Assembly (NCBI GenBank): GCA_022749755.1
Contig: CM040442.1
Location: forward strand, 11,444,457-11,508,456
Reading direction: 5' to 3'
Length of the DNA stretch: 64,000 nucleotides
Source of the DNA: Azadirachta indica
Lineage: Eukaryota; Streptophyta; Magnoliopsida; Sapindales; Meliaceae
In this document: positions 1 to 14,175 of the stretch, piece by piece
Layout: every line of letters begins with the position of its first letter
How positions within the stretch are numbered: the first letter of the stretch is position 1
The notes under the pieces: generated by a model
The model's input: only the letters and a program-made list of their open reading frames with translations
What the model was told of the DNA's origin: nothing
The model's database searches: none
Made by a program: the position numbers and the translations under genes

Positions 1-3000
1 GTATATAATTAATACTATAAAATTGTAGTTATTTTTATAACAAAAATATTTTTTATTTTTTTAGATTATTGAAGTTGTTGCTACTTTCACAACAAATTTT
101 TTATTCAGTTTTTTAGAAATATTTTAAAACAAAAATATTATATATATATAATATTTTTTAATTAAAAATATTGTTATATGAATTTATTACTTATTTTAAT
201 ATATGTCTATTTTAGTAATTTATCAATACAAAAGTACTTTTTTAATTATACTTCCAAATACGTAATTTAGGACCAATAAGTACTTTTAAAGATTATTAGC
301 CAAGCACTTAAATACTTTTAAAAAAATTTCCTAAAAGAAAAAGTACTAAAAAATATAACACTAATTATTTCAATACCTATTCTTTAGCACTGTCAAACTG
401 ACCCTTAATTAAATTTTGATTATTTTGTTTGATTTAAAATTCTAAAATTTATCAAATCTCTTGTTAAAAGTTCAGTTAATCTAATAAATGAATAGCAAAT
501 TGAGAGAACATTGATGAATATAAAAGGATAAGACATGTTAATGAATTAAAAAGTATAAAAGGAATATGGATCTAAATAACGACATACATAAACTATTTTT
601 TACAGCTAAATTTGACAATAAGAGGTGGTGCTTAAAAAAAATAAACTTTTTTTAGTTTATTTACTATTTATAATGGTCATAAAATTGGCACCAAATACTT
701 TTTATAATGGCTGAAAATAACCATAAATGACAACAATTTATTTGCTATATATTGGATTTATTTCATCTTCTAATATTTAAACGCAATTGATCCAAAAGAC
801 TGCATGCAGCAAGAAACTTAAATAAACAATGATCAAGTTGAATTGAGAGAGAAATGGAAGAGGAATGATGTGCATACTAGATATTAGCGAAGAAGGCTTT
901 TTCCATGAAGCACAATTTCCTCCTTTTGAGAGTTTGGAGGAAATTTGCGTAGCAGCATTGAGGGAAATAAGTGCAGAATTTTGAGTTTGGTTTTTGTTTT
1001 AGATAGAAGTAACAATAAGAATTTCAGTTGGGAGTTGGCAGATTAAGATGAACACATAATATAGGATGAGGAATGGAAGTTATTTGGTTAATGAAATTCA
1101 GAAAAAAAGAGGCTGGATCTTTTCACGCTTGCTCCGATACCATGACATAGAAGTGTTTATAATAAGGTTAATAAAAAAATTCAGGACCGACTAACTCGAA
1201 TAAATTCCAAAATATAGGGTCAAGTTTAACCCAATCGTAAATATATATCAAACATTGTTCAAGCTTTAATTTTCAAACCCCAATACAGTATATGTCGAAA
1301 TGGGCTAGGTTCGGTTAAAATCTTAGTCAGTCTGGATGGTAAGTTCACAACTTGAAAATCTCAGCCACGTCTTAATGAATTTATCCAATTTTAGGCCAAA
1401 TTTTATCAACCCTATCGAACTTTTGTCAATATATACTTAGTTTTGAGTTTTAGAAATCTAGATGTAAAACCCAGACGATATAAAATTTGGCCCACATCTA
1501 GTATAAATATAATTTATCTTACTTCTTGTTAGGCTTTTATAAACCTAAACCAATTTTGGAATTTTGCCCACCCTAGTTCATAAACCCGAACTAAGTTGAC
1601 CAATCTCTTCAATTCGATTTCCATCCAATCTACTTTCTGGTTGATTGAAAATTTTAAAATTTGTTTACAGTGGACCAGATTAAGAATTCAACGTTGACAT
1701 TTTAGAATATTCTAGTCTAATTGTCAAAAATAATATAATTTATTTCTGAATAAAAAACTATTTTTATGATATATAAAATTGTATTTATTATAAAATTATA
1801 CCCCATTCTCGCTTATCCTTTCATTTCCTCCTTTCCACTTTCATTTTTTATTTTTTTAATGATTAATATTTTTTATTTACAATGTAATTATACTTTTTCA
1901 AGTTGAAACAAAATTTAATGATAATATTTTGTGAAAAATTATAAGTTTTAATCTTGTACTCTCATAAACTTTAGTAATTGATTTAACCTTTATTTTTTAT
2001 CATAAATAATTAAATTATAATTATTTTTTCATATTTATTTTTTTTTGTTGCTCTATTTTAAACAATATATTTGTTAGAAGTTTAAACAAATCATATGCTT
2101 TTTTTTATCATTTTTATTAATTAAATAAAATAAAAATTTAAGTTATATATTTTTAATTTGTTTTGACCATATGAGAGTCGATTTAATTTTTTTTTTTCGG
2201 TTAGAGAGGTCTGGTCGGATTAGTTTTATTATATAGTGAGATGAGTTAAATTAAGAAAATTCTAATCCTCCAACTAATGGATCCAGTATAGATTTTGATC
2301 AAATTCACCCAATTTGATCGGTTAAACAGTGCATGACAACAATGACAATGCAGAGCTTAAAAAATAATTTTTATTTATAATGTCGTATGCTTTATATGTA
2401 TACAATTGATCAATGCAATTGTGTAACAAAGAATGCAACCACATTAAAGAGAATATTTACAATAAATACGGGAAGAGACATTACAATGCTCAGATTATGC
2501 TCTGTCAATACGTGACATGAGTACTTTTATATTTCCATATAGCAATTGCAATTGAGTGAGGTGGGGTTGGGAAGACCTTTTTCGTTCCTCACTTTGTTTT
2601 TATTTATATCTCAATTCCCTAATAAATTTAATAGGTCCGGAATAGAGAATTTTAGTGCCAAAAATAAATTCGCCATCCCTACTTATCTTATCCATTTTCT
2701 TATTTATTTATATTAAATACTAACTAAAAATATCATTGACATATATATCATGATATTATTTATATGCAATAACTATATTAAAAGTATCAACTTGATTATT
2801 TGATAGGATAAAAATATTATGAATTATAAAAGAAAATTTAATTAAATATTTAATTAAATATTTTTTTGATATATATTTTTATTTTAAAATAATATATTAC
2901 AACATATATCTTGGGGATGGGTTGGATGGCTTGGAGAGTATTAGACAGTTTTTAATATTATTGATATTATAGGAATTAATCTTTTCCCACTCTCTTCTCT

Positions 3001-3640
3001 GCTCTCCATGTTCGTAAGGAATTTTACCAACCCCGTCTCATATTGATGTCAATTTTAACTTTTTTATAATTTATATAATGCAACGAAAATACAATCCAAC
3101 AACTTTAATTTACCCATGTAGTGAGTTTAAAAATTCATTTCAGAATAATTACGATGATTTGAAATATAGAAGTCAAAATCTACAAGACAACTATCGTCTT
3201 TATCATTGCCTTAAATCACAAGTAATTAGTAAAAGATAGATTACAAAAAGAATTACGTGTATATCAGACTTCCACATTAATTTCAACATTTTGTCTTTCG
3301 TATTGCTTTTAATAAAGATAATACTACAACGCCAGTTTCTATGAAAATAATTTATATATTTTATATTATCGATAACTACCCGTAAATTATATAAGATCAA
3401 TGGTTGAATATTTTTTGTCATTCATTAAGTCAACGCAACCTTACCCTCAATTATCAAGTGCATTGTATTTTGAATAATTTAATGGGGTAATAACATATTT
3501 TTTGTCTCGGAACTTTCCTGAAGCAACAAATCAGGAAGGTAGTTTCCTCAATTGTTATAAATAAATTCATCATTGAAATTAAATATGTTAATAAAATTGT
3601 TTTCAGTTACGTATTTGTCCTTGCTCTACTGCTGAAATAT
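1..3640. other. AT-rich intergenic DNA, no gene seen
   Basis: Very AT-rich sequence with homopolymer and TA-rich runs and stops in every frame. The longest open frames are short and show no recognisable domain. I see no RNA gene and no clear transposon ends. Confidence 0.6.
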
Positions 3641-4120
3641 GCACCCGAAATTGCTTCAAAACCACTTGCAGCAGCAAGCCAACTCAGAACTGCTTAAAAA
3701 CATCAAACAAACGGACAACCGAACCTAATCTACCAAAACCAAACAAAAGGCAGCAACAGCATCAAATCGCAACACAACACGACAGCAAAGAAACAGCCAA
3801 GCTAAACCCAGTAGTTTCAAGCAGTAGTAGCTAGGAACCTAGCATCAGGATGCAGTAGAAGCCGCAGCTCAGCCGCAACAGGAAAACAAGCAGCAAAGAA
3901 CCGAAAACTACAGCAAGGCAACATCATATTCTAAACTCAGCACAGTAACAACACTGCTGTAGAAACAGAGCTGCAAAAGCAGAATCTGATTCCAAACTCA
4001 GCGCTATCCAGCAATAAAAAAGCTGCCATAGTTTCCTACAGCGAACACTGGAAACGGATTTCCCAAAGACTATTGTCCAGATTTAATATTTGCAGGCTTT
4101 CACCACGAGACTGAAATCAC
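3640..4120. other. GC-richer CAG/CAA-rich island without coding potential
   Basis: About 480 bases stand out from the AT-rich surroundings through many CAG, CAA and AAC triplets on the plus strand (CTG/TTG on the minus strand). No long open frame crosses it. It could be part of an old LTR or a retrotransposon untranslated region, but I recognise no family. The edges are where the composition changes back to AT-rich. Confidence 0.4.
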
Positions 4121-4626
4121 ATGGAAAGTTACTAGTGCATACTTCAATCATGACCAATCACAACTCTATTTATGAAGTATTATTTCATGATCAATAATTA
4201 AATTACCATCGAGTAACATTTATAAACTAAAAGAAATTTAACATTTTTATAAAAATCATCTATTTATAGAAATAATATGATAGGTGTTAGACATACCTTT
4301 CTCATTGTATTTGTAAATATAACATTATATAAAGTCATTATTTCATAAACATTCATTTAAACTCTTAAATGAAATAAACTTTTCAAGTTTAAAATCAAAA
4401 TTAACCTAAAAGCATATAAACATCTACTTAAACATCATATAGTAACTTTTATATTCCTATTGCTTTTTTATATTTTTTAGGGTCACTCCCTAATGTCAAT
4501 TTAGTTATAACAATTAGTAATTCATGACATAATATCTAGAAACTTATAAAGGAAATATAAAATTATATTGAGTAAAATAACTGACTAAAATATTGAAAAG
4601 GATTTATCACAATTAGACAATATATT

Positions 4627-4745
4627 TTGTGTTCCTTTTTTTTCTTTTTCCTTTTTCTTTTCTACCTGTCCTTTCTTTTCTTGATTCTCTTCTTCTCCTT
4701 TTCTCTACTCTCTCGACTTTCTAATTTGGTTTTCTTCCTTTCTTT
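4627..4745. repeat. Pyrimidine-rich tract (CT microsatellite-like)
   Basis: A nearly pure C/T run of about 120 bases on the plus strand, made of degenerate TTC, CTTT and TCTC units. It lies just upstream of a small hairpin and the copia fragment. Confidence 0.6.
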
Positions 4746-4760
4746 AATGTAAAGATAGGT

Positions 4761-4782
4761 GTGTGAAGCCATCGCTTCACAC
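4761..4782. repeat. Perfect 9-bp hairpin, 4-base loop
   Basis: GTGTGAAGC at 4761-4769 and its exact complement GCTTCACAC at 4774-4782 are separated by four bases. Further GAAGC copies follow within 20 bases. Role unknown; it may be an LTR or UTR remnant of the copia fragment that follows. Confidence 0.5.
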
Positions 4783-4979
4783 TAGTGAAGCAGGAAGCAA
4801 GGTGCGCAAGCCTCTGCTTGCCAATTTTAATTCTTTCATCTCTCTTTTTCTTTCATGCAGCCACCCATGCTGGCAAGAACTTTATATATCCTAAAATAAG
4901 CACCAGGGCTTGGTACAGTCATATAAATGCTTATTTTTGGAAGAGAGATTTCACACATATCCATATGAGCACACTCTTT

Positions 4980-5960
4980 ATATAAAATTGGAGATGGGGG
5001 AAAATTACTATTGTGTCATTGTATATGATGATCTTATTTATACTAGAAATGATAAAGCCATGCTTGAAAGTTTTAAACAGTACACGATAGTGGAATTCAG
5101 TATGTCTAATCTTGGTGTGATTGAAGTTCATAAGAAACATACATGAGAATTTTAGGTAGGTTCTAAATGAAGAGTTGCAACTCGACTAGCACGTTTATGG
5201 AGATAGGTTTAAAGCTTATGAAAGATCTTGTAGGAAGGAAAGTTGACAAGATGCTTTATAAGTAGATTATGGGGAGTTTAATGTATTTAACGATAACTCT
5301 CCTAAATATAATGCATGCTGTTAGTCGAATTAACAAATACATAGAAAATCCAGAAGGGCTACATCTTCTAGCTGTCAAGAGGATTCTCAAATACTTGCAG
5401 GCCGTTATTGATTTTGGATTGTTATGTTAAAGAAGAGAAAAGTCATTTTTGGTAGGCTTCACTAACAACAATTATGCTGAAGATACTGAAAATAGAAAGG
5501 GTGCTTCTGCTCATAAAAGAAGTAACCTATTTTGACTTAATTTATTAACCATTGAAGCTGAGAACGTAGATATAACATCTTGCGCTTGTTAAGCTATTTA
5601 GCTATGAAAGATTCTTGAAGATGTTTCATTTCAAGCAGAAAGGGCCTATTTCAATTTTTTTCAACAAAAGTTTAGGAATCAACTCTCTAAAATTTTGTTC
5701 TACACGAATGACGCAAGCATCTATATTTGAGGTGTCACATCTCGCATAATTTAGAAGAGGATGAAGCTTCTGACTTTATTTATTGCAAGAGTGAAGACCA
5801 AATTGCTAATATATATATTTACCAAACCCCTCAAATTGGTGTCGTTCTTGAAGCTCAGAAAGCTCTTTGGTATTTGCAATTTGAATATTCAACTTGAGGG
5901 AGAGTGTTTGGTGTTACTCTTTAAACTTTCGATGAAAAATATTTAGTCTGAGGGAGGGAG
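4980..5960 (+). mobile_element. Ty1/copia retrotransposon relic: reverse transcriptase end, RNase H and polypurine tract
   Basis: Frames between 4980 and 5950 resemble the 3' half of a copia polyprotein. At 5010-5040 is a reverse transcriptase active-site region reading VYDDLIYT (usual form YVDDL), at about 5268-5300 GSLMYL, at about 5385 a KRILKYL motif typical of the RT/RNase H connection, then a worn RNase H (NRKGAS near 5494, EAE near 5560). Near 5790-5870 is the usual C-terminal block (KSEDQIA, FTKPL, FLKLRKL). A purine-rich tract at 5949-5960 followed by TG at 5961 marks the likely start of the 3' LTR. Stops and frameshifts are frequent, so the element is dead. I could not fix the end of the LTR. 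Confidence 0.8.
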
Positions 5961-6935
5961 TGTTATAAAATTGCATTAGTGAGCTAGTTTCTTTTCTACT
6001 TTTAAGGAATAATAAAGCATTAATATTCTGGAAAGTTAAAGTGAGTATAGGAAGATGTGTTTAGTGGTATTATAATATGGCCTTTTTTTAAGCATTAATA
6101 GTGCACCTTTGTCATGGCAGCATGTATAGTAACGAACGGTTGCACATTTAGTAGGGAAAGGAGTTATAGGTCCTCAAGATTTGTTCAATTGAATTGATTA
6201 TAGTTCTTGCAGCTTTCAAAATATCTATTAATATTACAACTTACTTTAAAATGATGACTATATTCTTATTTAATGGCAATTAGTTAAAAAAAATTAATTT
6301 TAAATTCCTTACTAAAAATGAATATAATGATAACGATAACTACTACTTTATAACATATTGATAGTTAAAATATAAATTTATTTTACAATATATTAATAAT
6401 TCAATATTAATTATGTATTAGAAAATAAATAAAATAAAACATAAATAAATATTAACATATAAATAAAATATATTTATAAATATTATATTATTACTTTGCT
6501 AAAAGTAATAATATCATTTATTTTATTAATGCATTTTAAATCAATATATTTTATTTCGTCACATTTTAAAGATTTAGTATTTATTTTTGTTAAATAACTA
6601 TTATTAATATGGATATAATTGTCACATTTTCATAAATTAAGATTTTAATAAATAATTTTAAAAACATTGAGACTAATTATCAATATAATAAACTCCAATT
6701 TTAAGGACTTGTAAGACGTTTACCCTACATTTAGCTATTATTGGTGGGGATACATGTATAATGGAAGTGCATGTTCATGGTAATTATTTTATTTGGCTAT
6801 ATAAGAAGTGATGTAATTGATTCAATGCATTTAAGTAAAGTGTGCTTGTCCTTTACATGCTCCAACGATACTATCAATTAATAAAGCAGCTTGTGTGAAA
6901 TCCAAAATCTAAACCAAAGAACAAAAAACTTTTGT
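5961..6935. other. Probable degraded 3' LTR followed by AT-rich spacer
   Basis: The first few hundred bases after the polypurine tract should be the 3' LTR of the copia relic, beginning TGTTATAAAA, but no matching 5' LTR is present to set its end. From about 6240 the sequence is simple AT-rich DNA. No gene is seen. Confidence 0.35.
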
Positions 6936-9900
6936 CTAAAGAAAATCTAACCAATCCCACGACGGGTTTTTGAAAAACTTTTGTATTTTGGATGGTGATT
7001 CCTCTTGCCTATCATCAAAACTGAAACTTCTACCAAATACTCTACAATCCTCTGCATACAACAAGCGAACTGCACACTTTGTCACCTGGCTATAATCTGC
7101 ACCAAAACACTTTGTTACTCCATAAATATCATCAATATAGAACTTGATGGTAGCCATCGTGTAGTTGTAAAAAGAATTACGACATCCACCATCGTCAGAG
7201 TATATATCAAAATCATATCCTAAAAACACATGATTTGAACCAAAAAAATAAGGTCCACAATAACTATCGGCAGATCCAAGCAAATATCCAGAAGCAAGAT
7301 GCGATTGATTTGTGTCTTCTGATGATTTAAGTTCGCATTCGCAGAAAATTCGAAATAAATAGCCAGTGTTACAATAATACCCTCGGGTAACTACAACAGC
7401 ACATAGAGCAAAGCTAACGAAGCTGTCATCAAACCAACCTGGTCGCAGCTTTAGTGTTAAAGAAGAACCCAAACTCTTAAAGGTAAACCATCTTGGAATT
7501 TCATTTCCAGGAAAATTGATAGAAGCACTCGGTGGCGCATCATATGATTCCTGGTCAACAAAAGGAAAAAGAAAATTCTTGCTTGAATATTACTATAATA
7601 TACCAAACTGGTCCAAAAAAAGAAATAGTAGCCTTATAACTATTCTTCTCTTTCTTTCTTTCTAAAAGGTGATAGATAGAAGGACTATGAGTACTATGTT
7701 GAAAGGTAAAAGAGATAAAAAAAAAATAGAGAGGAAAACAAATAATAATTTCCTAGAATTGAGCTAATACAATGGTATTACCATAAAATTAAAAAAAATA
7801 TCTTCGATGGTCTAGTAGATTAGCAGATCGAAAAGTTTCTTAAGTTAGAGCAAATAAGTTGAGACTATGTGATGATCATAAATTGTTGATATTGATTACG
7901 AAATTAATATTTAGACAATTTTGTTGTCTTGCTTTTATTTTCATCATAATTTTATCATCATTTAGCCAAAAAACATTAAGTGATAAATTTTTTTTAGCAA
8001 AAACTACACCTATCAGCATAAGGCGTAGTAGCCTTTATCTCACATGATATGCAATACAAAAAGCAATTTTAACAAAACCTTTAGCTAGGGGAAAAAAATT
8101 AAGTTTAAATAATTTCATATACAAATAGAGAGAGTAAAGGGAAAACCTTGTCATTTTCTTTCCTCCACTCAGGTGCCATAACCTGAATTTTTTGTAGAGC
8201 ATCCTTGAGAATTTTTTTGAGGGCATTTTGATCCAATTTTGAAGCGGTTGGTGAAGTCAAATTTCTGCGAATTCCTTGAAGTTGGAGTGAATAGAATTGA
8301 TAAACTTTCTAGTGATTGCATTGATGTGCAATATTGTGCATGTATATAACTTATATCAGATGGAAGCTCTGGTAACGATCGAAGCCTCTCGCAAGAACTT
8401 ATATCAAGCAAAAGCAAGTTGGAAAGATGTACAATGCTTTCTGGTATTCGTTCAAAATTGTTTCCATCGAGAACTAAATTTTTCAGTGAAGACAATTGGC
8501 CCAAATTTTCTGGTAATACCGTGATGCCGCAATTAGAAAGTACCAGATTTGTCAAAACATGCAAGCCTAAGACATTATTAGGCAATTGAAGACTCGTGTA
8601 TGGCTGATCCACATCTCTTTTCAGAGACAATCTGCTAAGATTGCTCAAACATACAATTGAGGAAGGTACTTTTCTTATTGCAGTTCTTTCAGCTTTCAGC
8701 TCCTTTAAAGCTTCTAAATCTCCAATTTTTTCAGGCAAGTTATCAAGTTTTGCGCAACCAGAAAGATTAAAATGCTGAAGAGATGTCAACTTACATATGC
8801 TATTCGGGAGACTCTCAAGCCTTGAACAATTTTTGAGATTCAATCTAACTATTCTGGATAGATACTCAAAGGATGCGGGAAGACTGTTAAGGCTTTGGCA
8901 TTGTCTTAGGTTTAGGATAACAAGCTTATTTAGATATTGAATAGATGAAGCTTCAATCAAACTTGTGCAACCTTCTAAGTTCAAGCTCTCAAGGTTTGGA
9001 GCCAGTGAGAGGTCTGGAAGTTTTATTAAGTGCTTGGAGTTACTCACATTTACATACTTCAACTTACGAAGATGCTGCTAGGAAAAAAGCAAAAATGACC
9101 AATATAAAATAATTAGCATATTCGATATGTATTTGCAAATTACTATATCAAGATATTGTCAAATAAAATATTAACACATACCTCGACACCATTCCATAGT
9201 TGTTGAATATTGCTATGAGGCATTTCGAGGGAAATAAGATTCTTTGGATCACTATTTGGTGGTAACGATTTCAAGGGGTATCCATGCCAGTGAAAATATT
9301 TTAACCCAAAGAAAATAGATTCCAAACCTTGAAAATGATGTAGCTTAATTTTGTTCTGTCCATGAACTGAGCTATAGAATTTGACAAGTCTTAATTTATA
9401 CATCTTTGCCAAAGTAAAGGGATCTAGATATATCTCTTTGATTTTAGACATATCCAAAGCGATGCCCTCAATTGCCTTAGTCCCCTAATAATCAATAACA
9501 TATCATAAATTAGTATCAAATTTATAAAATTGACACATTACAATCAAATAGGCAAATTCTCAATTGTTAATGCACACAAATGTGAAAATAGTAAGCGATG
9601 CATTATACAAGATGTAATGTGTATAAAATTTTTGTTACGTGAATTTCTATGTATAGTTGGTACATGCACAATGTTATTTAAAAAAAATTCTCTAAGAAAA
9701 TGATAAATTAAATAATGTAAATATAGAAAATACAAGAAGATAGTGTATACTTGGCACTCACTGTATTTTTTGTCAAAACTTCATAAACATCCTTGTGATA
9801 CCATAATTGACTACGTTCTCCCGAATCTTTAGTGGACTCTTGCCAAACAATTTCTCTTCCCATTTCTTGTAGTAAATCATGCATTGTTATCTTCTGGTTT

Positions 9901-11893
9901 GATATAATCAACAAGATCACTTATTCCTTTTTCCGCGAAGAAGCCACTAGCATCAAGAACACAAGATCTTTATCATCTCCCTTAAAAAAACATGCAATGT
10001 CTAAAAATATATTTTGCTCATTATCATCCAACCCATCATAACTTATTTTTAGCACCTTTTGGATATTCACATGTGGGCTCTTTTTCAATTTGTTTATTGT
10101 ACTTTGCCAATATTCTTCTTCCTTGTCAAACAGAGAGCAACCCAATACTTTAAGACCTAATGGAATACCTTGAACATATTTTACTATCTTATTTGATAAT
10201 TCCAAGTAATCCATAACCGGATAGTTCTTTTTAAAGGCATATTGGCTAAAAAGCTTAAGAGAAGCTTCATGCAACAATGCCTTAACCTCATATATGTTAT
10301 CTACACCATAATTTTTGAGTACTTGTTTATCTCTTGTTGTTATTATAACTCGACTTCCCAGCATAAACTTGTCAAAACCTTCCATTAAGAATTTTATTTG
10401 TTCTGCACTGGTCACATCATCAAAAACAATTAAAACCTTCTTTCGACTAAGTCTTTCTTTTTGAAAATTGAGTCCTCTATTGGAAATGCCAATATTCATA
10501 CTTTCATCCTCTAACAAATTGGAAAAAATTTCTCGCTGTAAGTGAGTTAATCCACCTACGTTTTCTATTTCTTCTCGAACATTGTGAACAAAGAGAGATC
10601 CTTCAAAATGACAAGAGATTTTATTGAAAATAGCACTAGCAATTGTTGTCTTGCCTATGCCACCAATGCCCCAAATTCCTAAAGTGTAAACATGTTTGGA
10701 CCCAACACTTAGTAATGATTCAACCTCCATAATGCTTGAATCTACTCCAACCAATAGCTCTTTGTTATCATTAGGAGATATTTCATCAAGTCTCCTCAAA
10801 ATATTATTGGCAATTTCTTCTGCAAGTGTAGATTCAAGCCTAAGAAATATTTAAGAAAAAGAAATAATAAGTTTGAATAGATCTTCAGTAAATAGGGAAA
10901 AAGATATAAAGATGGCGAGAGAAAATGGATATTTTAATTCTAAATAGCTAATTCATTGAATAGTTAATTATGAAAACTTAATCAAAAGAAGTAATTAGAA
11001 ACTTTGCTTGATAGTTAATGAACAAAATTTAATATTATAGTTTGAGTATTGTTATTAATTACTAAATTTCAATCCTTTTTCTTTCTTCTTAAAATTTTGA
11101 TTGTAAAGATTTGATTATCTCAAATGAAATCAAAACAAATATTCAAAAGAAAGGAAATTTTTAGTGTTCTACCTATTCTTCTATCAGTTGATTCTATGCT
11201 GCATGTATAGTTTTATACTTCACATAGATGATCATATTGTATTTGATAATAAATACTGATTTTCCATAAGCTTTCAGTGTTTGAAGTAAATTTCATATGC
11301 ATCAAATATTTTTTGAATTCAAATATCTATATTTTAGAATTGAAACCACATATTACATTTTCTCAATTAAGTTTCCTTTGATTTCTAAGGGAAAATTAAC
11401 ATTACCTCATGACTTGTGAGTCGAAGCCAAAAATATTGGCAGCTTCCCTCAAAGCAATCCTCCATCTTTGCAGCTTCTCTAATCTTCCTTGAAATTGTCT
11501 TTCAAGCTTCAAAAATGAATCTCCGAAAATCCCAGTTTGATTTCTTACATCTGATGGATCAATATGATAGAAAACAGGTATTACAATCTGTCCATACTTA
11601 TTCTTGCATTTAAGAATCTTTACAAGTTCATTCAAACACCATCTTGAAGAAGCATATTGCTTTGATAAAATAATAACCGAAATCTTTGATCCTTAAATTA
11701 CATCTAAAAGAGAGGGTGAAATTTCACCTCCCCTCTTAAGCCGGTTATCAATGAAAGTTTCAATCTTTTTTCTACGCAAAATTGCATAAAGATGGCTTGT
11801 AAAATTATTGCGGGTGTCTTTACCACTATAGCTAAGAAAAACATCGTATTTCATTTGAGGAATAATATCAACGAAAGAAAAAAAAGAAGCCAT
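6936..11893 (-). pseudogene. TIR-NB-LRR disease-resistance-type gene, five exons, broken
   Basis: The family codes intracellular immune receptors. Exons read from high to low coordinates. Exon 1 (11893-11406) codes the TIR domain (YDVFLSYSGKDTR, then FYHIDPSDVR). Exon 2 (10839-9762) codes NB-ARC: P-loop GIGGIGKTT, kinase-2 KVLIVFDDV, RNBS-B GSRVIITTRD, GIPLGL in place of GLPLAL, FLDIACFFKG, and MHDLLQEMGREIV. Exon 3 (9484-9182) starts GTKAIEGI and opens the LRRs. Exon 4 (9077-8147) holds LRRs such as LESLNLEGCTSL. Exon 5 (7550-6936) codes the post-LRR C-JID type domain (PGNEIPRWF, CAVVV). All junctions have GT/AG. Lesions: an in-frame TAA in the TIR at 11693-11695 where the family has Glu; an apparent 1-base loss near 9953 after FFKGDDKDLVFLM; a further loss of about a dozen bases near 9908, between the DLVD stretch and the MHD motif; and an apparent extra base in an A-run near 8236. 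Without correction the product would be a truncated TIR of 66 residues. Confidence 0.9.
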
Positions 11894-13540
11894 GATTTTC
11901 CAATTGATGAAAGATTGTTTATACTAGGAAATTATACTTTTTCGTCGGTCTTCTCAAATTTAAGCTGCTAAGAAACATTGTATTAAACATTTTTTTCATC
12001 GTTTTCATCGAAATAATATTATTATTTTTTTCAACTTCTTCCTATTTCCAGGAAGAATATGCGTCGGACGGTAGCTTCTTGGACTTTGTATTAACGCGTT
12101 TTAGCAACTAGTTTTATTATATATTCTAAATTCCTAATCCTTTGACTGGATCCCATGATTGTTGCAATTTATTATAAATACAATTTCTTACATAAAATTA
12201 TTTATAAGATATAACGGTAAAGAACTTTAAAATAAACTAAAAGATTAAAATTATAGGTTTACATTATATCGTGTTGTGCTATTTCATCTCAAAAAATTTA
12301 AGTTCATTTATATTTTATGTTGTGTTTATGTTGTGCTGTCGTATTATTTTATCCCTCTAAATAATTCATTCACATTTTAAAGCTAAAAAATGTCAACATT
12401 AGAAAAATATATCTTATAAATTAAAAGTGTAAATATTTTATATATGATTTTAAAAATATTTATTATTTTTCAATTTTCTCATTATTGACGTGTTAGTGTG
12501 TATAATTATCTCATATGCCATGTTCTCATAAAAATAAGTAATATAAAAAATGGTGATAATAGAGGTCTAGTCTTTAATAAATTAATTTAGTGGGATTACA
12601 TATACAATTCATAGTTTAGTTGGTATAAATAAATAATTATAAATACCTAAGTAAATCACTTTTCGTGGAAATTTAGTGGAAATTTGGGATTACATATACA
12701 TTCATATTAAGACGTTAAGAAAGAGTACTGCAATTGTCTTGGGTTGGGACAAAGCATGCCTACAAGTAATTGGGTTACCAAAATTGGGGAGATCACCAAA
12801 GAAATCATTTTGTGAATAATTTAATTATTCACTGCTTATTTATATTTGTTTTATATCTTGGATGATATGATGATACGATTATGACAATGTGGGATAGATT
12901 TACAAGTTTTTAAAATTTTATATGTTATTTTCAGTACTATATAATCAATGTTGACATGATTGTGATTTTAATAGTTAAAAATTATGAGGACGGAGTTAGA
13001 AATGAAACCTACGGGTTTTAAATGTCTAAATTAAAAAGTTGAAGAGGGCTAAATTCTAAAAGTAATTTATAAACTACGGGCTAAATTTTTATCTTTTAAA
13101 ATTGAGGGTCAAAATATTATAAAAAATTATAAATATTTTCTATACAAATTTAAAAATTTTATGAGGCTAGCCTCTTTTATTAGATTCTGCTCTAATTCTA
13201 CACTTGTCTTATTATTTTTTTATTGTAACTTTGAAAGTTATTTTATTAATTTATTAGAGTTAATTTCTATGAAAATAGTATCTAGTCGTTGTGTAAAAAG
13301 ATTTTATTAATTAAAAGGTGTTTCAATGTCATTAGTTACTACGACACGTATTATTATATTAAAAATCAAGATCTTAAATAATGAAATGTGATTAACATTG
13401 TCAAAATTTTGGGAAGGTATTATTTAGTCTAGTAAACAATGGTTGAAACTTGAAATCACCTGCAAATTTGGCCAAACTCCAAGCATATTCTTTGCTTATT
13501 TAGCAAAAAGGTATATTCCTAACAAAAGAGTACAAATTAT
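11894..13540. other. Upstream region of the TIR-NB-LRR pseudogene, no gene seen
   Basis: AT-rich spacer. The stretch at about 12970-13200 looks like the edge of a common plant repeat, but I cannot name it. No open frame with a recognisable domain is present. Confidence 0.4.
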
Positions 13541-14060
13541 GAGTAATCTCACTTTGGTCCTTAATAATTCAAGAAATGTCATTTTAGTTATATCAAGTGA
13601 CTTATTAATTATTTAAAAAAAAATGATATATTAGTTAAAAATTAATATTTTTAACATCAAACCATCAAAGAATTCATGAGTAATAATTATTCTTTCAAAA
13701 GGGAGAATTATGATTTGTCTCCCAAGGGTGAGTAATCATGACTTCCACCCCGCTAAAAGTGTGAGTCTTCCATTATATCCTTGTTCTATATATTTTATTC
13801 TAATTTATTTAAACTAATTTTTTTAATAAATTATCATAGTATTTTAATTATTTATAAGATTAATTTATTTAATATTATTTAAAAAATTAAATTTTTAAAA
13901 TTTTAAAACTTAAAATTTATATTATTGTAAATTTATTTTATTTTATAAATTTAAAATCTTCTTATTAAAAATTAATTTATAATTATTAGTGTAATATTTA
14001 TTCTTATTTGTAGATTGAGAATAATCTTATTTATAATTACATTTAATATATTATTATTTT
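13541..14060 (+). repeat. AT-rich interspersed repeat, member 1
   Basis: This stretch matches 32775-33395 in reverse complement over several hundred bases. Shared landmarks are the TCACTTTGGTCCTTAA motif, the AAAGGGAGAAT block near 13698, the GTGAGTCTTCCATTATATCC block near 13761, and a long AT tail. No protein is coded. It is probably a non-autonomous transposon or LTR fragment of unknown family. Edges are approximate. Confidence 0.6.
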
Positions 14061-14175
14061 TTTCGTTTTTCTTATTACATCTAAATATATTTTTTTTGTA
14101 TATTTAATCTCTATATTAATTTATTATAATTTAAAATTTATTTATATTTCATACTTATTGGTTATATACAATCAG

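Noticed and set aside
1131..1146. Reverse-strand string similar to a copia primer-binding site (GCTCCGATACCATGAC)
   Set aside because: No LTR end or copia coding sequence is recognisable on either side.
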